A stretch of DNA of 10,198 nt from an uncultured Bacteroides sp. (GCA_905203765.1 CAJKXC010000079.1:1-10198), one strand, 5' to 3'; positions 1-7,398 are shown, numbered from the stretch's first letter. Translations and numbers: made by a program. The notes: generated from the sequence alone by a model not told the origin.

Positions 1-1
1 A

Positions 2-328
2 TTGAATATCATTGTTGTACAGAAAAAGTACAAGGATCCTGACTATTCAGCAAAGGATTTGGCGAAAGAATTGAAAACGAATACTCGTTATCTTTCTGCA
101 GTAGTTAACTCTCGCTTTGGCATGAACTATTCTTGTCTGTTAAATGAATACAGAGTAAAAGATGCTTTGCATTTATTGACGGATAAACGTTATGCCGACA
201 AAAATGTGGAAGAAATTAGCGCTATGGTTGGCTTTGCAAATCGTCAATCTTTTTACGCTGCATTTTACAAAAACATAGGTGAGACTCCTAACGGTTATCG
301 CAAAAGACATTTGGAAGATAAAAAGTAA
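2..328 (+). CDS. AraC-type transcriptional regulator, C-terminal DNA-binding domain (5' truncated)
   Basis: The 108 readable residues are a nearly complete AraC/XylS double helix-turn-helix domain. The first HTH lies around residues 16-40 (SAKDLAKELKTNTRYLSAVV, then FGMNY). The second lies around 69-101 and has the family signature: EISAMVGFANRQSFYAAFYK followed by GETPNGYRK. The frame is open to the window edge and the first codon is TTG, so the true start and any sensor, membrane or TPR region lie upstream. The ligand and targets cannot be inferred. The TAA at 326-328 is followed by a hairpin, so this gene appears to be transcribed separately from the peptidase gene that follows. The family call is secure; the architecture of the full protein is unknown. 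Confidence 0.88.
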   Translation: MNIIVVQKKYKDPDYSAKDLAKELKTNTRYLSAVVNSRFGMNYSCLLNEYRVKDALHLLTDKRYADKNVEEISAMVGFANRQSFYAAFYKNIGETPNGYRKRHLEDKK

Positions 329-349
329 TTGCGCTTTCCGAAACTGACC

Positions 350-400
350 AAAAGGAATTACCTCTGAATGAAAGATTTTGGAGATAATTCCTTTTCTCAT
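350..400 (+). terminator. Hairpin terminator after the AraC-type gene
   Basis: An 11-bp perfect inverted repeat (AAAAGGAATTA at 350-360, TAATTCCTTTT at 385-395) is separated by 24 nt in which TCT/AGA can add three pairs. It is followed by a T-rich stretch (TCTCATTTTA). It starts 22 nt after the stop codon. I see no TAnnTTTG box between it and the next start at 424, so the promoter of the peptidase gene is not identified. Confidence 0.6.
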
Positions 401-423
401 TTTAATGAATCAATATCAGCATT

Positions 424-2472
424 ATGAAAAAACATCTTATTTCAATGGCGGTGACCGCTGCGCTTTTATCATCGTGCGGAGGAGCCAAAACAACAACTGC
501 TGAGGCAGATAAATTTGATTATACAGTGGAACAATTTGCAGACTTACAGATTTTACGCTATCGCGTACCCGAATTTGAGGGACTGTCGCTCAAACAGAAA
601 GAATTAGTTTATTATTTGACAGAAGCGGCTCTACAAGGCAGAGACATCCTGTTCGACCAGAATGGAAAGTACAATCTGAGGATTCGCCGGATGCTGGAAG
701 CTGTGTATACCGGCTATAACGGAGATAAGAACACCCCGGACTTCAAGGCTATGGAAGTTTATCTGAAGCGGGTATGGTTCTCTAATGGCATTCATCATCA
801 TTACGGCAGTGAGAAGTTTGTGCCGGGATTCAGCCCTGAGTTCTTCAAGCAAGCTGTGCTGAGTGTGGATGCTTCTACTTTGCCGCTTGCCGGGGGACAA
901 ACCGTGGAACAGTTGTGTGACGAGGTTTTCCCCGTTATTTTTGATCCTGAAGTAATGCCGAAACGGGTGAATCAGGCTGCAGGTGAAGACCTGGTGCTGA
1001 GCTCTGCCGGCAACTATTATGATGGTGTGACGCAGAAGGAAGCCGAGGACTTTTATAATGCCATGAAAGATCCGAAAGATGAAACGCCCGTTTCCTATGG
1101 TTTGAACAGCCGATTGGTGAAAGTGGACGGCAAGGTTCAGGAGAAAGTCTGGAAGGTGGGCGGCTTGTACGGACAGGCACTTGAGAAAATTGTCTATTGG
1201 CTGAAGAAGGCGGAAGGCGTAGCCGAGAATCCTGAACAGAAAGCTGTAATAGCCAAGTTGGTCGAGTTCTATGAAACCGGCGATTTGAAAACCTTCGATG
1301 AATATGCCATTCTTTGGGTGAAAGACCTGAATTCGCGCATTGACTTTGTGAATGGTTTTACAGAAAGCTATGGCGACCCGCTTGGCATGAAGGCAAGCTG
1401 GGAATCTTTGGTAAACTTCAAGGATTTGGAGGCTACCCATCGCACGGAACTGATTAGCAGTAATGCGCAATGGTTTGAAGAGCATTCTCCGGTGGACAAA
1501 CAGTTCAAGAAGGAAAAGGTGAAAGGGGTGTCTGCCAAGGTTATCACGGCAGCTATCCTGGCCGGTGACTTGTATCCTTCGACGGCTATCGGCATCAATC
1601 TGCCTAATGCAAACTGGATACGCAGCCATCATGGTTCCAAGTCGGTGACGATCGGTAATATTACCGATGCCTACAATAAGGCGGCGCACGGCAATGGTTT
1701 CAATGAAGAATTTGTATATAGCGATGCCGAACTGCAACTGATAAACAAATATGCCGACCTGACCGGTGAACTGCATACCGACCTGCACGAATGCTTGGGA
1801 CATGGTTCCGGTAAGTTGCTGCCGGGTGTTGATCCCGATGCATTGAAGGCGTACGGCTCTACTATTGAGGAAGCCCGTGCCGACTTGTTCGGACTCTATT
1901 ACGTGGCCGATCCGAAGCTGGTAGAGTTGGGACTGGTTCCGAGTGCGGATGCCTACAAGGCCGAATACTATACTTATCTGATGAACGGCCTGATGACTCA
2001 GCTTGTCCGTATAGAGCCGGGTAACAATGTCGAAGAAGCGCATATGCGCAACCGCCAGCTCATTGCCCGCTGGGTGTTTGAGAAAGGGGCTGCCGATAAA
2101 GTGGTGGAATTGGTGAAGAAAGACGGAAAGACTTATGTGATCGTAAACGATTACGGGAAACTTCGTGAGTTGTTCGGTGAGTTGCTTGCCGAGATACAGC
2201 GCATCAAGTCTACCGGAGACCTTGCCGCTGCCCATGATCTGGTAGAAACGTATGCCGTGAAAGTCGATTCTGTCCTGCACGCCGAAGTTCTGGAACGATA
2301 CAAGAAACTGAATCTTGCACCGTATAAAGGCTTCGTCAATCCGAAGTATGAGGCGGTGACGGATGCTGCCGGCAACATTACCGATGTGAAGGTTACTTAC
2401 GATGAAGGTTATGCGGAACAGATGCTGCGCTATAGCAAGGACTACTCTACGTTGCCTTCTGTCAATAACTAA
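424..2472 (+). CDS. dpp3: Dipeptidyl peptidase III (family M49), lipoprotein
   Basis: A zinc exopeptidase predicted to remove dipeptides from the N-termini of short peptides. The family-defining motif HECLGH is at residues 455-460 (two zinc histidines and the catalytic Glu456). The second motif EEARAD is at 482-487, with Glu483 expected as the third zinc ligand. The Cys457 inside HECLGH is the feature I recall for the B. thetaiotaomicron enzyme; eukaryotic M49 enzymes have HELLGH. The N-terminus (MKKHLISMAVTAALLSSC) is a lipoprotein signal with lipobox LSSC, so the mature protein should start at lipidated Cys18. The following residues GGAKTTT lack the acidic stretch associated with surface export in Bacteroidetes, which suggests a periplasm-facing anchor (inference). 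The 682-residue length fits the bacterial M49 family. The next gene starts 9 nt after the stop, indicating one transcript. Confidence 0.95.
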   Translation: MKKHLISMAVTAALLSSCGGAKTTTAEADKFDYTVEQFADLQILRYRVPEFEGLSLKQKELVYYLTEAALQGRDILFDQNGKYNLRIRRMLEAVYTGYNGDKNTPDFKAMEVYLKRVWFSNGIHHHYGSEKFVPGFSPEFFKQAVLSVDASTLPLAGGQTVEQLCDEVFPVIFDPEVMPKRVNQAAGEDLVLSSAGNYYDGVTQKEAEDFYNAMKDPKDETPVSYGLNSRLVKVDGKVQEKVWKVGGLYGQALEKIVYWLKKAEGVAENPEQKAVIAKLVEFYETGDLKTFDEYAILWVKDLNSRIDFVNGFTESYGDPLGMKASWESLVNFKDLEATHRTELISSNAQWFEEHSPVDKQFKKEKVKGVSAKVITAAILAGDLYPSTAIGINLPNANWIRSHHGSKSVTIGNITDAYNKAAHGNGFNEEFVYSDAELQLINKYADLTGELHTDLHECLGHGSGKLLPGVDPDALKAYGSTIEEARADLFGLYYVADPKLVELGLVPSADAYKAEYYTYLMNGLMTQLVRIEPGNNVEEAHMRNRQLIARWVFEKGAADKVVELVKKDGKTYVIVNDYGKLRELFGELLAEIQRIKSTGDLAAAHDLVETYAVKVDSVLHAEVLERYKKLNLAPYKGFVNPKYEAVTDAAGNITDVKVTYDEGYAEQMLRYSKDYSTLPSVNN

Positions 2473-2481
2473 CTCCCGTTT

Positions 2482-3141
2482 ATGGATATAAAAGAACAAC
2501 TGAAAGATATAAAGACACAGCTCCGCCTCGCAATGAACGGGGCTGTGTCGCAAAGTATGCGTGAGAAAGGTTTGGTGTACAAACTGAACTTTGGCGTGGA
2601 ACTGCCCCGTATTAAAAGCATTGCCGCCGGATACGGGAAAGACCATGCGCTGGCGCAAGCCCTTTGGAAAGAAGAAATCAGAGAGTGCAAAATCATGGCG
2701 GGGCTTTTGCAGCCGGTAGACAGCTTTCTGCCGGAGATAGCCGATATATGGGTAGAAGATATCCGTAACATTGAAATTGCCGAACTGACCTGCATGAATC
2801 TGTTTCAGAATCTTCCTTATGCTCCGGCAAAGTCTTTCCACTGGATAGCAGATGAAAGGGAGTATGTGCAAGTTTGCGGTTTTCTTACCATTGCCCGTCT
2901 GCTGATGAAGAAAGGAGATATGAACGAGCGGGTGGAGAATGAATTTCTCGATCAGGCTGTCACTGCTTTTGTGTCCGGGTCTTACCATGTCCGCAATGCG
3001 GCAATGGCGGCTATACGCCGTTTCATGCAGCACAATGAGGAGAATGCTTTCCAGGTTTGCCGCAGGGTAGAAGCGATGGAAAACTCTTCGCAGGAAGCGG
3101 AGCAACTGCTATACAAACTGGTAAAAGAGGAACTGGATTGA
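2482..3141 (+). CDS. AlkD-like DNA alkylation repair (HEAT-repeat) protein
   Basis: A predicted all-helical cytoplasmic protein of 219 residues that resembles the AlkC/AlkD DNA glycosylase superfamily. Supporting segments are residues 57-76 (ALAQALWKEEIRECKIMAGL, the typical 'LW..EIRE' helix), an IWVEDIRN segment at 89-96 placed like the AlkD active-site region, and a late HEAT helix at 168-184 (YHVRNAAMAAIRRFMQH). AlkD enzymes excise positively charged alkylated bases such as 3-methyladenine and 7-methylguanine. I cannot confirm that Trp90 and Asp93 correspond to the AlkD catalytic Trp/Asp pair, so activity is unproven and a non-catalytic paralogue is possible. It lies 9 nt after the peptidase stop and probably shares its mRNA, though no functional link between a periplasmic peptidase and DNA repair is evident. 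Confidence 0.72.
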   Translation: MDIKEQLKDIKTQLRLAMNGAVSQSMREKGLVYKLNFGVELPRIKSIAAGYGKDHALAQALWKEEIRECKIMAGLLQPVDSFLPEIADIWVEDIRNIEIAELTCMNLFQNLPYAPAKSFHWIADEREYVQVCGFLTIARLLMKKGDMNERVENEFLDQAVTAFVSGSYHVRNAAMAAIRRFMQHNEENAFQVCRRVEAMENSSQEAEQLLYKLVKEELD

Positions 3142-3151
3142 AAAGTCTGAT

Positions 3152-3199
3152 GTTTTGCTTTGGAATCTTCTGTGTTTCAAAGCAAAACTCCAGGCTTTT
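3152..3199 (+). terminator. Hairpin after the AlkD-like gene, possible terminator
   Basis: An 11-bp perfect inverted repeat (GTTTTGCTTTG at 3152-3162, CAAAGCAAAAC at 3178-3188) extends inward by three pairs, one of them G-T, leaving a 9-nt loop. A T5 run at 3195-3199 is displaced 7 nt from the stem base, so intrinsic termination may be inefficient. It begins 10 nt after the stop codon and precedes the promoter of the next operon. Confidence 0.5.
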
Positions 3200-3231
3200 T
3201 CCGTTATTCCATAATTTTTATCTCTTTCTCG

Positions 3232-3261
3232 TTTGCTTTCCACAAAAAAGGATTAACTTTG
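3232..3261 (+). promoter_or_regulatory. Bacteroides-type promoter for the Fur-like gene and purA
   Basis: A -33 element TTTG (3232-3235) and a -7 element TAACTTTG (3254-3261, a perfect TAnnTTTG) are separated by 18 nt, close to the spacing of the Bacteroides primary sigma factor promoter. Transcription would start near 3268, giving a leader of about 20 nt before the ATG at 3290. Confidence 0.72.
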
Positions 3262-3289
3262 TTGGCTGTTAGAAACTGCGCCGTCAAAA

Positions 3290-3778
3290 ATGGAAAGTCA
3301 GAATGTGAAAGATACGGTTAGGCAGATATTCACCGAATATCTGAATGCGAACGGGCATCGAAAGACTCCCGAACGTTATGCTATACTCGACACTATCTAC
3401 TCCATAGACGGACACTTCGATATAGACACACTTTACTCGCTGATGGCCGACCAGGAGAACTTCCGCGTCAGCCGTGCGACACTTTATAACACCATCATTT
3501 TACTTATCAATGCACGTCTGGTCATCAAGCACCAGTTCGGCAATTCCTCTCAATACGAAAAATCTTATAATCGTGATACGCATCACCATCAGATCTGCAC
3601 GCAATGCGGAAAGGTGACCGAGTTTCAGAACGAGGAGTTGCAGCATGCTATTGCGAATACCAAGTTAAGTCGTTTTAATCTGACGCACTATTCCTTATAT
3701 ATGTATGGGCTGTGCAGTAAGTGTGACCGAGCCAATAAACGGAAGAAAAAGAATAATAATAAGCAGAAAGAAAAATGA
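3290..3778 (+). CDS. Fur-family metal-dependent transcriptional regulator
   Basis: A cytoplasmic 162-residue repressor-type protein. The N-terminal winged helix carries RKTPERYAILDTIY and the recognition helix VSRATLYNTI (Fur consensus 's.aTvYr.l'). The dimerisation domain holds the metal region RDTHHHQICTQCG, with D96, H98-H100, C103 and C106. A second pair C142/C145 (CSKC) completes the structural zinc site typical of Fur, PerR and Zur. Which metal or signal it senses cannot be told from sequence; a PerR-like peroxide sensor or an iron Fur are both possible. The C-terminus is a Lys/Asn tail (KRKKKNNNKQKEK) with no obvious fold. It overlaps purA by 4 bp (ATGA), implying translational coupling. 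No operator palindrome was recognised in the short leader, so autoregulation is open. Confidence 0.9.
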   Translation: MESQNVKDTVRQIFTEYLNANGHRKTPERYAILDTIYSIDGHFDIDTLYSLMADQENFRVSRATLYNTIILLINARLVIKHQFGNSSQYEKSYNRDTHHHQICTQCGKVTEFQNEELQHAIANTKLSRFNLTHYSLYMYGLCSKCDRANKRKKKNNNKQKEK

Positions 3779-5046
3779 AAGTAGACGTACTATTAGGATT
3801 GCAATGGGGCGACGAAGGCAAAGGCAAAGTCGTTGACGTGTTAACTCCGCGATACGATGTCGTAGCCCGTTTCCAGGGTGGACCGAACGCCGGACATACA
3901 CTTGAGTTCGAAGGGCAGAAATATGTGCTCCGTTCTATTCCTTCGGGAATTTTCCAGGGTGACAAAGTGAATATCATCGGTAACGGTGTGGTACTGGACC
4001 CGGCTCTTTTCAAGGCAGAAGCCGAGGCTTTGGAAGCATCCGGCCATAACTTGAAGGAACGCTTGCACATTTCCAAGAAAGCACACCTTATTCTGCCTAC
4101 CCATCGCATACTCGATGCAGCTTACGAAGCAGCCAAGGGTGATGCAAAGGTAGGAACTACCGGCAAAGGCATCGGACCTACTTATACCGATAAAGTAAGC
4201 CGTAACGGTGTGCGTGTAGGAGATATCCTGCATGATTTTGATAAGAAATATGCAGCAGCTAAGGCACGCCACGAACAGATATTGAAAAGCTTGAATTATG
4301 CTTATGACCTTACGGAACTGGAGAAAGCATGGTTTGAAGGTATCGAATACCTGAAGCAGTTCCAGTTGGTAGACAGCGAGCATGAGATGAACAACCTGCT
4401 GGCTTCCGGTAAGTCTGTATTGTGCGAGGGCGCACAGGGAACGATGCTGGATATCGACTTCGGTTCTTATCCTTTCGTTACTTCTTCCAATACCGTTTGT
4501 GCAGGAGCTTGTACCGGTCTGGGCGTAGCTCCCAACAAAATCGGTGAAGTATATGGCATCTTCAAGGCATACTGTACCCGTGTCGGTGCCGGTCCGTTCC
4601 CCACGGAACTGTTTGACAAGACGGGAGATCAGATTTGTACTTTGGGACATGAGTTCGGTTCGGTAACGGGACGTAAGCGTCGTTGCGGCTGGATTGACCT
4701 GGTGGCTTTGAAATATGCCATTATGGTAGACGGTGTTACCAAACTGATTATGATGAAGAGCGACGTGCTCGACTCTTTTGAAACCATCAAGGCTTGTGTG
4801 GCTTATAAGATGAATGGCGAAGAGATCGATTACTTCCCGTTCGATATCAGCGAAACCGTTGAACCGGTCTATGTAGAATTGCCGGGCTGGGAAACGGATA
4901 TGACCAAGATGCAGAGCGAGGATGAATTCCCCGAGGAGTTCAACGCATACTTGTCCTTCCTCGAAGAGCAACTCGGTGTGCCTATCAAGATTGTATCTTT
5001 AGGGCCTGATCGTGAACAGACTATCGAGCGTTATACTGAAGAATAA
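3775..5046 (+). CDS. purA: Adenylosuccinate synthetase
   Basis: A cytoplasmic enzyme joining IMP and aspartate with GTP to form adenylosuccinate, the first committed step from IMP to AMP. Residues 12-18 are the GDEGKGK nucleotide loop, with catalytic Asp13. His41 in GGPNAGHT is the second catalytic residue. TTGKGIGPTY near residue 130 and GRKRRCGW near 300 are further family signatures, the second in the loop that binds aspartate and IMP. The 423-residue length is normal. The start at 3775 overlaps the regulator stop by 4 bp, and the A-rich end of that gene serves as the leader. Because purA follows a Fur-family regulator on one apparent transcript, its expression probably tracks that promoter; a separate purA promoter was not seen. 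Confidence 0.98.
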   Translation: MKVDVLLGLQWGDEGKGKVVDVLTPRYDVVARFQGGPNAGHTLEFEGQKYVLRSIPSGIFQGDKVNIIGNGVVLDPALFKAEAEALEASGHNLKERLHISKKAHLILPTHRILDAAYEAAKGDAKVGTTGKGIGPTYTDKVSRNGVRVGDILHDFDKKYAAAKARHEQILKSLNYAYDLTELEKAWFEGIEYLKQFQLVDSEHEMNNLLASGKSVLCEGAQGTMLDIDFGSYPFVTSSNTVCAGACTGLGVAPNKIGEVYGIFKAYCTRVGAGPFPTELFDKTGDQICTLGHEFGSVTGRKRRCGWIDLVALKYAIMVDGVTKLIMMKSDVLDSFETIKACVAYKMNGEEIDYFPFDISETVEPVYVELPGWETDMTKMQSEDEFPEEFNAYLSFLEEQLGVPIKIVSLGPDREQTIERYTEE

Positions 5047-5067
5047 GAAATAGACAAATAACCTTCG

Positions 5068-5138
5068 GGCACGGATTACACGGATTTCGCGGTTTCATCT
5101 GATGAAGCGCAGACATCCGGATGATTCGTGCCTTTTTT
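5068..5138 (+). terminator. Long imperfect hairpin with T-tract between purA and the fucosidase
   Basis: Two 32-nt arms (5068-5099 and 5101-5132) flank a single centre base at 5100. Aligned without gaps, they give 23 Watson-Crick pairs plus 3 G-U pairs, with perfect ends GGCACG/CGTGCC, followed by T6 at 5133-5138. The 5' arm is built from 9-nt near-repeats: ACGGATTAC, ACGGATTTC, GCGGTTTCA. It starts 21 nt after the purA stop and ends 9 nt before the fucosidase ATG. I read it as an intrinsic terminator or attenuator derived from a dispersed Bacteroides intergenic palindrome; the family assignment is from memory. Confidence 0.75.
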
Positions 5139-5147
5139 ATTACTGCC

Positions 5148-6452
5148 ATGAAAACACATCTTTTATCTTTCCTACTGGTATTCCTTTTTATCTCTTCCGC
5201 AAGGTCGCAAGCTTATCAGCCGACGGAAGCGAATCTGAAGTCCCGCCAGGAATTCAGGGATAGCCGCTTCGGCATCTTCCTGCATTGGGGGCTGTATAGC
5301 ATGCTCGCTACCGGCGAGTGGACGATGACGAATAAGGATCTGAACTATAAGGAGTATGCCAAACTGGCGGGTGGTTTCTATCCTTCCAGGTTCGATGCTG
5401 CCAAGTGGGTATCCGCCATCAAGGCATCCGGTGCGAAGTATATCTGCTTCACTTCCCGCCACCACGAAGGTTTCTCGATGTTCCACACCCGCTATTCCGA
5501 TTATAATATTGTGGACGCTACTCCCTTCGGGCGTGATATATTGAAGGAACTGGCGGATGAGTGCCACAAGCAGGGCATCCGTCTGCACCTGTACTATTCG
5601 CATATCGACTGGGCGCGTGAAGATGCTCCGTGGGGACGTACCGGGCGGGGTACGGGACGCCCGAATCCGAAAGGCGACTGGAATAGCTACTATCAGTTTA
5701 TGAACAATCAGTTGACGGAGTTGCTCACCAATTACGGCAAGATAGGTGCTATCTGGTTCGATGGCTGGTGGGATCAGGATGCCAACCCGGACTTCGACTG
5801 GCAGCTGCCGGAACAGTATGCCGTGATACATCGCCTGCAACCGGCGTGCCTGGTGGGTAATAACCATCATCAGATACCTTTTGCCGGCGAAGATATTCAG
5901 ATCTTCGAGCGTGACCTTCCCGGTGAAAACAATGCCGGCCTTTCCGGGCAGAACATCAGCGCCTTGCCGCTGGAAACCTGCGAAACCATGAATGGTATGT
6001 GGGGCTATAAGATTACCGACCAGGATTACAAATCGCCTAAAACACTGATACACTATCTGGTGAAGGCAGCCGGCAAGGATGCCAACCTGCTGATGAACAT
6101 CGGCCCGCAACCCGACGGCGAACTTCCTGCCGTAGCTTTGGAACGGCTGGCAGAAGTAGGGGAGTGGATGCAGGTATATGGCGAAACCATCTACGGAACC
6201 CGCGGCGGTTGCATCGCCCCGCATCCGTGGGGAGTGACTATGCAGAAGGGGAATAAACTGTATGTGCATATCCTCGACTTGCAGGATAAGGCACTCTTCC
6301 TGCCTTTGCAGGGAAAGAAGGTAAAGAGAGCCGTTGGCTATGCCGACCGCCTTCCGCTGAAAGTCCAAAAGTGTGAGGGTGGTGTCATGCTGTATTTGCC
6401 TGAAGTGCCGACGGAGATAGATAAAGTGGTGGAAATAGAGATTAGTGATTAA
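5148..6452 (+). CDS. Alpha-L-fucosidase, glycoside hydrolase family 29, secreted
   Basis: Predicted to release terminal alpha-L-fucose from glycans in the periplasm or outside the inner membrane, with retention of configuration. GH29 signatures are clear: FGIFLHWGLYS (41-51), FTSRHHEGFSMF (101-112), IWFDGWW with the expected nucleophile Asp205, ETCETMNGMWGY (276-287) and NLLMNIGPQPDG. The start at 5148 is preferred over an in-frame ATG at 5121. It begins directly with a signal peptide (MKTHLLSFLLVFLFISSARS, likely cut after Ala22), whereas 5121 sits inside the 3' arm of the upstream hairpin. The protein is 434 residues, with no lipobox and no visible extra carbohydrate-binding module. There is no SusC/SusD pair, sulfatase or fucose catabolic gene here, so it is not in a typical polysaccharide utilisation locus. 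Substrate linkage cannot be inferred. Confidence 0.95.
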   Translation: MKTHLLSFLLVFLFISSARSQAYQPTEANLKSRQEFRDSRFGIFLHWGLYSMLATGEWTMTNKDLNYKEYAKLAGGFYPSRFDAAKWVSAIKASGAKYICFTSRHHEGFSMFHTRYSDYNIVDATPFGRDILKELADECHKQGIRLHLYYSHIDWAREDAPWGRTGRGTGRPNPKGDWNSYYQFMNNQLTELLTNYGKIGAIWFDGWWDQDANPDFDWQLPEQYAVIHRLQPACLVGNNHHQIPFAGEDIQIFERDLPGENNAGLSGQNISALPLETCETMNGMWGYKITDQDYKSPKTLIHYLVKAAGKDANLLMNIGPQPDGELPAVALERLAEVGEWMQVYGETIYGTRGGCIAPHPWGVTMQKGNKLYVHILDLQDKALFLPLQGKKVKRAVGYADRLPLKVQKCEGGVMLYLPEVPTEIDKVVEIEISD

Positions 6453-6482
6453 TCACTATTTCTTTAATTCTTCCTAAAAGAT

Positions 6483-6523
6483 AATGGAAACTATCGCTTT
6501 GTTCCTTGTTTCCATTTATTTTT
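6483..6523 (+). terminator. Hairpin terminator after the fucosidase
   Basis: A 9-bp perfect inverted repeat (AATGGAAAC at 6483-6491, GTTTCCATT at 6508-6516) with a 16-nt loop is followed by TATTTTT. It begins 30 nt after the stop. Its tail overlaps a -7-like box, so termination and the next promoter may be closely packed. Confidence 0.55.
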
Positions 6524-6524
6524 G
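6517..6524 (+). promoter_or_regulatory. Candidate -7 box for the metallopeptidase gene
   Basis: TATTTTTG matches TAnnTTTG, 62 nt before the start at 6587. The nearest upstream TTTG (6498-6501) is only 15 nt away, shorter than usual, and the box lies in the T-rich tail of a terminator, where chance matches are likely. Confidence 0.3.
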
Positions 6525-6586
6525 GCAAACTATTTGTTCTACAATAAGAAACGACATTATTATTCATTAAAAAAGAAAAGAAGACT

Positions 6587-7282
6587 ATGACTACAGGAAT
6601 GATAGGAATACAATGGATTATCTTTATCGGTATTGCCGTTGTCAGTTGGCTGGTACAGATGAATCTCCAGAACAAGTTCAAGAAATACTCCAAGATCCCT
6701 ACCGGAAACGGAATGACGGGACGGGATGTAGCTTTGAAGATGCTGCACGACAATGGTATCTACGACGTCACCGTGACGCATACTCCGGGACACCTGACCG
6801 ACCATTACAACCCTGCCAACAAGACGGTGAACCTCAGCGAAAGCGTATATGCAAGCAACAGCATCATGGCTGCCGCCGTTGCTGCCCATGAGTGCGGCCA
6901 TGCCGTACAGCACGCCCGTGCTTATGCCCCGTTGACCATGCGCAGCAAGCTGGTACCGGTGGTATCTTTCGCTTCGCAATGGATGACGTGGGTATTGCTT
7001 GCCGGTATCTTGTTGCTGAACACGTTCCCGCAACTGCTGCTTGCCGGTATCATTTTGTTCGCTATGACTACCCTGTTCAGTTTCATCACCCTGCCGGTGG
7101 AAATCAACGCGAGTAAGCGTGCGCTGGTATGGTTGAACGGTTCGGGCATTACGAATTCATACAACCATGCCAAAGCCGAAGATGCACTCCGCTCCGCCGC
7201 TTACACCTATGTGGTAGCTGCCCTCGGTTCATTGGCAACACTGGTTTATTACATTATGATATTCCTGGGACGCAGAGACTAA
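6587..7282 (+). CDS. Membrane-bound neutral zinc metallopeptidase (YugP-like)
   Basis: A 231-residue integral membrane protein with a gluzincin-type site. HECGH at residues 101-105 supplies two zinc histidines and the catalytic Glu102. Glu172 in LPVEINASKRA is the likely third ligand, as in the Zn_peptidase_2 (YugP) family. An N-terminal span lies around residues 5-25, a hydrophobic hairpin around 133-168 (two spans) sits between the two active-site segments, and a last span lies near 206-227. The architecture resembles HtpX-type membrane proteases, but the fold family differs and the substrate is unknown. ATG at 6587 is chosen because it follows an A-rich leader (AAAAAAGAAAAGAAGACT); a second in-frame ATG four codons later is possible. 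It appears to be a single-gene unit between two terminators. Confidence 0.9.
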   Translation: MTTGMIGIQWIIFIGIAVVSWLVQMNLQNKFKKYSKIPTGNGMTGRDVALKMLHDNGIYDVTVTHTPGHLTDHYNPANKTVNLSESVYASNSIMAAAVAAHECGHAVQHARAYAPLTMRSKLVPVVSFASQWMTWVLLAGILLLNTFPQLLLAGIILFAMTTLFSFITLPVEINASKRALVWLNGSGITNSYNHAKAEDALRSAAYTYVVAALGSLATLVYYIMIFLGRRD

Positions 7283-7299
7283 TCGTCCATCCTATACAG

Positions 7300-7341
7300 A
7301 AAATGCCTTCTCCATCTGAATTGGAGAAGGCATTTTTTTTT
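7300..7341 (+). terminator. Strong intrinsic terminator after the metallopeptidase
   Basis: A 15-bp perfect stem (7300-7314 with 7322-7336, core ATGCCTTCTCCA/TGGAGAAGGCAT) and a 7-nt loop run directly into a long T-tract (T9 ending at 7341). It starts 18 nt after the stop codon. Confidence 0.92.
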
Positions 7342-7359
7342 CTTATCAATAAAATACCG

Positions 7360-7367
7360 TAACTTTG
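7360..7367 (+). promoter_or_regulatory. -7 promoter box for hisS
   Basis: TAACTTTG is a perfect TAnnTTTG, 31 nt before the hisS ATG and just after the upstream terminator. A clear TTTG about 20 nt upstream is missing; that space is the T-tract of the terminator. Confidence 0.6.
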
Positions 7368-7398
7368 TCGCCCGATTCTAAAAGTAATTGATACGATT

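Noticed and set aside
631..3105. 824-codon open frame on the minus strand spanning the peptidase and the AlkD-like gene
   Set aside because: It is antisense to two clear protein families and has a low-complexity, His/Arg/Phe-rich translation with no domain. Its openness follows from codon choice in the + strand genes.
3841..4971. 376-codon minus-strand frame inside purA
   Set aside because: Shadow of purA codon usage; no recognisable motif.
5121..5147. Upstream in-frame ATG for the fucosidase
   Set aside because: It lies in the 3' arm of the terminator hairpin and would put nine residues in front of an otherwise standard signal peptide.
5172..6368. 398-codon minus-strand frame inside the fucosidase gene
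   Set aside because: Shadow of the GH29 gene; no recognisable motif.
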